Origin: Pseudofrankia nepalensis
GTDB taxonomy: Bacteria > Actinomycetota > Actinomycetes > Frankiales > Frankiaceae
Assembly (NCBI RefSeq): GCF_016786305.1
Contig: NZ_JADWYV010000011.1
DNA length: 64,000 bases
Strand: one strand, 5' to 3'
The position numbers and the translations under genes are program-made. Shown in pieces: positions 8,685 to 16,298 of the stretch. Under the pieces are notes generated by a model, which did no database searches, was not told where the DNA came from, and saw nothing but the letters and a program-made list of their open reading frames with translations. Position 1 is the first letter of the stretch, and each line of letters opens with the position of its first letter.

Positions 8685-9199
8685 ACCCGATCCGCAGTTC
8701 GGCGCCCTGCTCCGCGCGTGTTTTTCGTCTGCTGTGCATCTGGAGATGCGCGATTCCTGCGACTGCGACGACCCGTGGTTTCATGCTTGGCTCGTGGGCG
8801 ACCAGGAGGAGTTCCGGCCGTGGCTGACCCCCGGCCGTGGCTGGATCTGATGGTCGAGGTGACCGGCCGCGGGGTCGAGGTTCGCCGTGTTCGGTGGTGT
8901 CGGAGCCGGTGACCGACTACATCAGGTTCGAGCACGCGACGACCGCGTCGAACGTCAGCGCCGGGGAGCAGGCCCGTTGGCTGCCCCGGCACCTGGCCAC
9001 CGGCCTGTTGTTCCCGGCGAACGACTTCTGGGTATTCGATGGCCGGCGGGCCCAGTTCAATTACTTCTCCGGTCGGGGAGAGTTTCTGACGACCCGTCTG
9101 TCACCCGACGCGGTGATTGCGACGCAGTGCGCGGTGGCGTTCGAGGCCGCGTGGGAGCGTGCTGTTCCGCACGAGACGTATGACCCGGTCCAACACTGA
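8685..9199 (+). pseudogene. DUF6879 protein, broken by two frameshifts
   Basis: Three consecutive frames carry successive parts of one DUF6879-type protein. Frame 1 (about 8690-8850) gives QFGALLRACFSSAVHLEMRD and ...DQEEFRPWLTPG. Frame 2 (about 8820-8912) gives ADPRPWLDLMVEVTGRGVEV then RRVR. Frame 3 (about 8895-9199) gives VVSEPVTDYIRFEHATTASN ... ARWLPRHLATGLLFPANDFW and ends in the usual VPHETY. Joined, they make a near-complete family member. DUF6879 genes commonly follow XRE/DUF397 genes, as here. Either two indels have killed the gene or the draft has two errors close together. The exact 5' end is uncertain. Confidence 0.7.
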
Positions 9200-9228
9200 T
9201 CGCCCTCACGTCGGGCAGTCTTTCTCCT

Positions 9229-9354
9229 GTGCAGCCGTCCTCCTCCAATGCCCAACAGGCCCGTCAGCTTCCCGCGGACCGGCTTCGTGACCTGCGCCGC
9301 GACGCGGCTCTGACCACGATCGAGCTGGCTGTCGGCGCAGGTAACGTCACGAGC
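9229..9354 (+). pseudogene. N-terminal stub of an XRE regulator cut off by CRISPR array 1
   Basis: A GTG at 9229 opens a frame reading MQPSSSNAQQARQLPADRLR, then DLRRDAALTTIELAV. The RLRDLRRDAALTTIELA part is a typical first helix of an XRE HTH domain (LRxLRxxAgLTxxELA). After GAGNVT the frame runs straight into the first repeat of array 1 at 9355, before the recognition helix. So ~40 residues remain of a gene whose rest has been displaced by the leader-distal end of the array. It follows the DUF6879 pseudogene by about 30 bases, as such genes usually do. Confidence 0.55.
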
Positions 9355-12300
9355 GGAAGATCCCCGCGCGGGCGGGGACGACCGGCGCGAACACCCCCGG
9401 AACCGGCTCCCCGGCGGAAGATCCCCGCGCGGGCGGGGACGACAGCACCTCAGGCAGTTCGACACCTCGGCACGGGGGAAGATCCCCGCGCGGGCGGGGA
9501 CGACTCGTGATCCTTCAGCCGGCCCACCAGCCGGGAGGGAAGATCCCCGCGCGGGCGGGGACGACAAGGCCGCAACACAGATCGTCCTCTGGGCCCAGGG
9601 AAGATCCCCGCGCGGGCGGGGACGACCAGGTAGCGGGCGCTCTGGCTGGGGTCCACCGCGGAAGATCCCCGCGCGGGCGGGGACGACGCCACCTCGAGCG
9701 CGCGGCGGCCCACTGGCCGCGGAAGATCCCCGCGCGGGCGGGGACGACCATTCCCGAGCTCCATGCGAACCACAGGCCAGCGGAAGATCCCCGCGCGGGC
9801 GGGGACGACGGCGCGTGACCCCCGTGAAGCCGTCGGAGAAGCGGAAGATCCCCGCGCGGGCGGGGACGACCCAAGCTGCAACTGGACGAATGGCAACAGC
9901 ATGGGAAGATCCCCGCGCAGGCGGGGACGACTCGACCTTGAGGTTCTGGTTCCCGACGAGCTGCGGAAGATCCCCGCGCGGGCGGGGACGACCACAGGCA
10001 CGACGCCCCGCCGTACATCAGCAGGGGAAGATCCCCGCGCGGGCGGGGACGACCAGGCGAAGGCCCACCGCGCCTGGGCCGACGACGGAAGATCCCCGCG
10101 CGGGCGGGGACGACTCGGCGAGCTGCAGCGGCCAGCCCCACGCCGCGGGAAGATCCCCGCGCGGGCGGGGACGACCGTGGCGGGGAGGGTGCGGTGTGCT
10201 CGCGGATGGGAAGATCCCCGCGCGGGCGGGGACGACCCCTGCGTCATCGCCGCGACCAGCGGAGCCGCGGGAAGATCCCCGCGCGGGCGGGGACGACAAG
10301 GCAAGAACGCGCGCGGCATCCTGATCGGCGGGAAGATCCCCGCGCGGGCGGGGACGACCGCCCGTGAGGCGCCCAGCCATCCACCACAGGCGGAAGATCC
10401 CCGCGCAGGCGGGACGACCAGCCCATCGCGGCTCTTTGTCCAGACGTCGCCGGAAGATCCCCGCGCGGGCGGGGACGACCGGCCGAGAGATCGTCACGGC
10501 GATCGGCAACGTGGAAGATCCCCGCGCGGGCGGGGACGACGTCATCAACGGTCCGGTGACGTTCCGCGCCGGGGGAAGATCCCCGCGCGGGCGGGGACGA
10601 CATCAACGGGGACACGAACGGTCGCGGTGGTGTGGGAAGATCCCCGCGCGGGCGGGGACGACGGCTACCGGGGCGCAGTGATGCACTCCAGTGAGGGAAG
10701 ATCCCCGCGCGGGCGGGGACGACGCGGTCGCGATCCCGGTGATGGCGGCGATCGCGGGAAGATCCCCGCGCGGGCGGGGACGACTGCGCCGCGGCGAGAC
10801 CCAGCTTGGTCGGGATCGGAAGATCCCCGCGCGGGCGGGGACGACTCCATCGCCGGGATGTCCCGCTCGGTCAGGAGGGGAAGATCCCCGCGCGGGCGGG
10901 GACGACTCACCGCCGGCCGGATCATGGCCCTGACTGTCGGGAAGATCCCCGCGCGGGCGGGGACGACCCGCCACCGCTACCGCCACCGGGCGCGGCGTAG
11001 GGAAGATCCCCGCGCGGGCGGGGACGACAGCTACGGGCACACGATCAGTCGCGACCAGACGGGAAGATCCCCGCGCGGGCGGGGACGACGTCGGCCTGGT
11101 CAACGGGCATGACGCGGTCCGGGGAAGATCCCCGCGCGGGCGGGGACGACCTCGTCGTTGAGCCGGCCGAAGGCGGCGATCTCGGAAGATCCCCGCGCGG
11201 GCGGGGACGACGACGTCGCGGCGCGCGGCGACGACCATGGCGAGGGAAGATCCCCGCGCGGGCGGGGACGACCACAGGGCCACCAACATGGGCCGGGCTG
11301 CGGTGGGAAGATCCCCGCGCGGGCGGGGACGACGCCCCGGCCGTGCCGGCGGTGTCGCCAGCCGAGGGAAGATCCCCGCGCGGGCGGGGACGACCTGCGC
11401 CGCCTGCTCGGCGAGACCTACCTGTGGGGAAGATCCCCGCGCGGGCGGGGACGACCCTCGGGCTGACCGAGGAGGACGGCACCCCGAAGGAAGATCCCCG
11501 CGCGGGCGGGGACGACCCTCGGGCTGACCGAGGAGGACGGCACCCCGAAGGAAGATCCCCGCGCGNNNNNNNNNNNNNNNNNNNNNNNNNNNNNNNNNNN
11601 NNNNNNNNNNNNNNNNNNNNNNNNNNNNNNNNNNNNNNNNNNNNNNNNNNNNNNNNNNNNNNNNNGGCGGGGACGACGAGCACCAAGCGGGCCTGTCCGC
11701 CGCCATGCAGGGAAGATCCCCGCGCGGGCGGGGACGACCGATCTTTCTTCGAGTTCAAGTACCTGCGGGAGGGAAGATCCCCGCGCGGGCGGGGACGACG
11801 GACGGCGCCGACTACGCCCGCGGCCAGAAAGAGGAAGATCCCCGCGCGGGCGGGGACGACCTCCGCCCCCGCGCCACCGCCAACGGCGATGGCGGAAGAT
11901 CCCCGCGCGGGCGGGGACGACGACTCGTCCCTGCGCCCGCTGACCTGGCACGACGGAAGATCCCCGCGCGGGCGGGGACGACGCGCGGGCAATAACACCC
12001 TCAGCATCCCGACAGGGAAGATCCCCGCGCGGGCGGGGACGACGAGTTCGCCTACGGCCGGCTTCGCGCGGTCACGGGAAGATCCCCGCGCGGGCGGGGA
12101 CGACGCGGCCGGGCCGGTCGAGACCGACGAACCGCCGGGAAGATCCCCGCGCGGGCGGGGACGACGGGGCGCTGTCGGACGTCACCGCCACGCCCAGCGG
12201 AAGATCCCCGCGCGGGCGGGGACGACCGCGGTGTCGGTCGGACGCGCGGCCCGAAGTGCGGAAGATCCCCGCGCGGGCGGGGACGACCAGGCGACGAAGC

Positions 12301-13926
12301 CCCTCGGCATCGCCGAGCACGGAAGATCCCCGCGCGGGCGGGGACGACAGGCCGAACTCGGCCGCCCAGGCCCGCAACTCCGGAAGATCCCCGCGCGGGC
12401 GGGGACGACGACCTGCTCAAGGACACGGAGGGTCGCTACTACGGAAGATCCCCGCGCGGGCGGGGACGACCACCACAGATCAGTACCGGCGGGTAATAAA
12501 CGCGGAAGATCCCCGCGCGGGCGGGGACGACTCCGTCCGGTAGCCGGTGATCTCCCCGGCCCGGGGAAGATCCCCGCGCGGGCGGGGACGACCCCTCGGC
12601 GGACGAGGCCCAGGTGAAGAAGCCCGGAAGATCCCCGCGCGGGCGGGGACGACCGGGCGCGCTGACGGCGGAGCTTCGCCTGGATGGAAGATCCCCGCGC
12701 GGGCGGGGACGACGCGCGCGGCGACATGGACGCGGCCGGCGCCGCGGGAAGATCCCCGCGCGGGCGGGGACGACCCCCTGTACGCAGGCAACGGCCTCGG
12801 CCCCAGCGGAAGATCCCCGCGCGGGCGGGGACGACCCTGGGAAGGTCAGCAACGCTGTCATCAGCCGCGGAAGATCCCCGCGCGGGCGGGGACGACGACA
12901 TCATCCACGGCCAGATCACGATCAGCCCGGGAAGATCCCCGCGCGGGCGGGGACGACGCGGTCGTCGTCTGGCCGTACACGCCATAGGCCGGAAGATCCC
13001 CGCGCGGGCGGGGACGACCGTGATGTAGCTGCCGCCACGTTCCAAGCCACCGGAAGATCCCCGCGCGGGCGGGGACGACGCTGCGGTCGCCTCGAAGTCC
13101 GGCGTGATCGAGGGAAGATCCCCGCGCGGGCGGGGACGACATGCTGAACCCGCCGAACTCCGTCACCCGGTAGGGAAGATCCCCGCGCGGGCGGGGACGA
13201 CACGGGCTCGGGCTCGCGTCGGGTCTCGCGTGGAGGAAGATCCCCGCGCGGGCGGGGACGACTCACCTACCGTGATAGTCGTGATCAACGCTCTGGGAAG
13301 ATCCCCGCGCGGGCGGGGACGACTTGACCGCCGGATCGACGGTTGGAAGACGGGAGGGAAGATCCCCGCGCGGGCGGGGACGACCGCACCCAGCCGGCCG
13401 CGATGTCCGCGGACGCGGGAAGATCCCCGCGCGGGCGGGGACGACTGATGTCCGCACGCCGTCCGGTCCGCATCGCGAGGAAGATCCCCGCGCGGGCGGG
13501 GACGACAAGATGCGACGTTTCCCGTGTGGCTGTTGGTCAGGAAGATCCCCGCGCGGGCGGGGACGACCGGGTGCCCTCGTGGTGCAGCAGGGCGATCGGG
13601 GGAAGATCCCCGGGCGGGCGGGGACGACCTTGACCTCGACCTCGTACTCGACGTCGAACGGGGAAGATCCCCGCGCGGGCGGGGACGACCTCTCGGCAAG
13701 CCGGACGTGCCAGGCGGTCGGGGGAAGATCCCCGCGCGGGCGGGGACGACTAAGCGGCGACGGATAGTGAACCGAAACGGCCGGGAAGATCCCCGCGCGG
13801 GCGGGGACGACCACCCGACCGGTGTGGCCGGTGAGACGGCTGCGGGAAGATCCCCGCGCGGGCGGGGACGACGCCTGGACGACGCCGAGCGTGCGCGCGT
13901 GCAGGGGAAGATCCCCGCGCGGGCGG
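9355..13926 (-). CRISPR. CRISPR array 1, leader-distal part (type I-E)
   Basis: A 28-bp repeat alternates with mostly 33-bp spacers, a 61-bp period. In crRNA orientation (minus strand) the repeat begins GTCGTCCCCGCC, ends GGGGATCTTCC and has the CCCCGC/GCGGGG stem of type I-E repeats. I count 36 full repeats before the 100-N gap (11566-11665) and 36 full after it. The last one (13906-13926) is cut after 21 bases by the IS3 element. About 73 spacers are complete here. Repeat variants occur near 9904 and 10392 (GCGCAGGCGG) and near 13602 (GGGCGGGCGG). Transcription is inferred leftward because the leader is at 16122-16185. Confidence 0.97.
11566..11665. other. Assembly gap of 100 N in array 1
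   Basis: Exactly 100 N inside a repeat; the fixed size indicates an unknown true length. The spacer just before the gap is present twice in a row (11456-11488 region and 11517-11549 region), probably a contig-end overlap that was not collapsed. Confidence 0.95.
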
Positions 13927-13963
13927 AATCCGTCAACCTGATTGGGACAGCGTTGTCCAGGAA

Positions 13964-14971
13964 TTAGCTACTGGTCGCGTCTGAATCTACTGGCTGGTCT
14001 TCCTCGTGCTGGGGTCGGTTGATCCAGGCTGGCTGGGGCGGCTTCGGCGGGGTCGGGGGCTGGCGGACGAACCTTTCGGGGTGGGCGGCGTAGGCCGCGT
14101 CGAGGACTCGGGCGCGGGCTTCGCGGACGAGGGCCGCTTCGCCGTGGTGGACGGTCGCTGGGGTGAGCAGGCCGATCCCGGAATGCCGGTGATCGTTGTT
14201 GTAGTAGTCGAAGAATGTCCGGCACCAGACCCGGGCGTCCTGCAGCGTCGCGAACGAGGACGGAAAGTCGGGCCGGTATTTCAGCGTCTTGAAGTGGGCC
14301 TCCGAATAGGGGTTGTCGTTCGACACCCGTGGCCGGGAATGCGACCGGGTGATGGCAAGATCGGCGAGTAGCAGCGCGACGGTCTTCGAGGTCATGGAGG
14401 TGTCGCGGTCGGCGTGGATCGTCAGCTGGTCAGGGTTGACGGACTGTTTCTGGCAGGACGCGGTGATGAGGTCCTCGGCGAGTACGGCGGACTCCCGGTC
14501 GGCGACCATCCAGCCCACGACGTAGCGGCTGTAGACGTCGATGATGACGTACAGGTAGAAGTAGCTCCATTTCTTCGGGCCGCGCAGCTTCGTGATATCC
14601 CAACTCCAGACTTCGTTGGGTTTCGCCGCGACGAGTTCGGGTTTGACGTGGGCGGGGTGAGTAGCCTGGCGACGGCGCTCGCCGGTCTCACCACGCTCAG
14701 CCAGGACGCGGTACATCGTGCGCGGCGACGCCAGGTAGACGCCCTCGTCGAGCAGCGTCGCCCAGACCTGGTCCGGCGAGGCGTCGACGAACCGCTCCGA
14801 GTGCAGCACCTCGACGAGCCGGGCGCGCTCGGCCGCCGACAGCGCCGCCGGCTGGCGACGTTCCTTATGCGGGATCGGCGCGGGCCGGGCCGGGGCCGGG
14901 CTTTTACGGTGTCGCCGGTAATGCGTCGCCCGCGCCCGACCCAACGCGCGGCAGGCCTCGCTCACAGACAC
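13964..14971 (-). CDS. IS3-family transposase OrfB (DDE integrase core)
   Basis: 335 residues from ATG 14971. An HTH-like helical start (VSEACRALGRARATHYRR) precedes the rve integrase core. The DDE residues are visible: D in NEVWSWDITKLRGPKK, D in TIHADRDTSMTSK and E in SNDNPYSEAHFKTLKYRP. All expected blocks, including FFDYYNNDHRHSGIG, are intact, so the element looks active. The frame is open upstream of 14971 through ELAEQAERIVEEGLSSL, overlapping the OrfA end; with A/G-rich GCGGAAAGGATAG at the OrfA stop this suggests a -1 programmed frameshift making OrfAB, as usual in IS3. Confidence 0.93.
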   Translation of the reverse strand: MSVSEACRALGRARATHYRRHRKSPAPARPAPIPHKERRQPAALSAAERARLVEVLHSERFVDASPDQVWATLLDEGVYLASPRTMYRVLAERGETGERRRQATHPAHVKPELVAAKPNEVWSWDITKLRGPKKWSYFYLYVIIDVYSRYVVGWMVADRESAVLAEDLITASCQKQSVNPDQLTIHADRDTSMTSKTVALLLADLAITRSHSRPRVSNDNPYSEAHFKTLKYRPDFPSSFATLQDARVWCRTFFDYYNNDHRHSGIGLLTPATVHHGEAALVREARARVLDAAYAAHPERFVRQPPTPPKPPQPAWINRPQHEEDQPVDSDATSS

Positions 14972-15003
14972 CTTCTCGACGAGGCTGGAGAGACCTTCCT
15001 CGA

Positions 15004-15483
15004 CTATCCTTTCCGCCTGTTCGGCGAGTTCGGGCCGTCGGTGGTCCCGGGCATGCCCTCGGAGAGCTTCTCCAAGAGCTCCGAGACTTTTCCCTGGACC
15101 TCGATCACGAAGCGGGCCTTCGCCAGCTCCTTCTCCAACCGCTCCTTCTCCGCCCGCAGCCTTTCCATCTCACGGTCACGGTCATCCACCGGCGGGCGGC
15201 CCTTCGGCTTCGACAACCCCGCAAGCGCTCCCGCGTCACGCGCCTTACGCCACTCCACAATATGGGCTGAGTACAGCTTCTCCCGGCGCAGGATCGCACC
15301 CTTCGCACCCGGGCCCGTCGCCGCCTCGTACTCCGCGAGAATCCGCAGCTTGTACCCCGGCGAGAACTGCCGCCGCCGCGCCTTCGGCTCCACCTCAGGA
15401 TCCGGCCGCCGGCCACCGTCCTCACGCTCGTCCACACGGACATCATCGACCAGGCCCAGCCCGGTCGTCACCGCCACCACCAC
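15004..15483 (-). CDS. IS3-family transposase OrfA (HTH)
   Basis: 159 residues. The HTH_21-like region reads RRRQFSPGYKLRILAEYEAA, then a leucine/charge-rich coiled coil (DREMERLRAEKERLEKELAK) as in IS3 OrfA proteins, which bind the terminal repeats and drive OrfAB multimerisation. The N-terminal ~35 acidic residues may be extraneous if an internal start is used. It ends at TAG 15004 just inside the OrfB open frame. With OrfB it makes a complete IS within array 1. Confidence 0.9.
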   Translation of the reverse strand: MVVAVTTGLGLVDDVRVDEREDGGRRPDPEVEPKARRRQFSPGYKLRILAEYEAATGPGAKGAILRREKLYSAHIVEWRKARDAGALAGLSKPKGRPPVDDRDREMERLRAEKERLEKELAKARFVIEVQGKVSELLEKLSEGMPGTTDGPNSPNRRKG

Positions 15484-15559
15484 GATCTCCCTCTCCCAAC
15501 TCCGCCCATGTCATGAGATACTAGGCCTAACCTGTCTCAAGTCATCTTGACGGGTAGGG

Positions 15560-16121
15560 GGGCGGGGACGACGCGGCGCCGCGCGTACGACTCGGTAACC
15601 GAGCCGGAAGATCCCCGCGCGGGCGGGGACGACCGGTAGAAGACGTCCTGGACGTGGTAGCCGTAGGGAAGATCCCCGCGCGGGCGGGGACGACCGGAAC
15701 ACCCTCGGGGCCGGGCCGGGCCGCGAGGGAAGATCCCCGCGCGGGCGGGGACGACGCCAATCATTGGCATTTATGACTGTTCTCTGCTGGAAGATCCCCG
15801 CGCGGGCGGGGACGACGCCGCGGTCGTCCAGCCCAGCGCCAGCGCGGTGGGAAGATCCCCGCGCGGGCGGGGACGACATCAGCCCGTCCGCCATCGCCTC
15901 GGCCGAGGCGGGAAGATCCCCGCGCGGGCGGGGACGACGTCTTACGCAGCGTCAGGTCGTGGCGGTCGCGCGGAAGATCCCCGCGCGGGCGGGGACGACG
16001 AGCTGCGCCGGAGGTTGGAGACATGAGCCCAGGGAAGATCCCCGCGCGGGCGGGGACGACGTGCCCTGTCGACGGCGCCGGGCACCGTGGTACGGAAGAT
16101 CCCCGCGCGGGCGGGGACGAC
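15560..16121 (-). CRISPR. CRISPR array 1, leader-proximal part (type I-E)
   Basis: After the IS3 element comes the residual half repeat (15560-15572), then nine full repeats starting at 15606, 15667, 15728, 15789, 15850, 15911, 15972, 16033 and 16094. This gives nine complete spacers, the youngest ones of the array if insertion is at the leader as usual. The spacer at 15878-15910 differs by a single base from one in array 2 (27551-27583). The last repeat (16094-16121) abuts the leader. Confidence 0.97.
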
Positions 16122-16185
16122 ACTTGCTGAGCTGGGGGTTTGGCGCCGGGTCTGGACAGAAAATATCAGTCCGTCGTGGTCGAAG
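16122..16185 (-). promoter_or_regulatory. Leader of CRISPR array 1
   Basis: Read on the minus strand, the 64 bases before the first repeat match the 64 bases before array 2 without gaps at 51 positions. The last 20 include the shared AAACCCCCAGCTCAGCAAG. In array 2 the same block contains the last codons of cas2; here the frame still reads FDHDGLIFSVQTRR, with CAA in place of the cas2 stop TAA. GACTGATATTTT is an AT-rich stretch that may hold the -10 of the crRNA promoter. The region also lies between array 1 and the divergent cas3. Confidence 0.75.
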
Positions 16186-16298
16186 GATCGTTGCAGCCAC
16201 AGTCGGTCGGAGGCGGTCCCCGCTCCATGGGCGCCAGGCGAAGCCATTTGTGCGTCCATGCGACCCCGGCGTGATCGAGGTGCGCCACAAGTGATTCA

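Larger units (their letters stand above)
13927..15559 (-). mobile_element. IS3-family insertion sequence inside a CRISPR repeat
   Basis: The element carries OrfA and OrfB transposase genes on the minus strand. Its ends form imperfect inverted repeats: left ...CCGTCAACCTGATTGGGACA, right (reverse complement) CCGTCAAGATGACTTGAGACA. It splits one repeat: 13906-13926 on the left and GGGCGGGGACGAC at 15560-15572 on the right. The two fragments sum to 34 bases for a 28-bp repeat, so up to 6 bases (GGGCGG) are duplicated, an upper bound for the target-site duplication. The exact ends are ambiguous by a few bases. The element points the same way as array transcription. Confidence 0.9.

Noticed and set aside
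11456..11549. Tandem spacer duplication as a biological event
   Set aside because: It occurs exactly once per array and always next to the N gap, so an assembly artefact is the better explanation.
9763..13967. Long open frames rich in RSPRGRGR / IPARAGTT across array 1
   Set aside because: They are translations of the 61-bp CRISPR unit, open in several frames on both strands; not genes.
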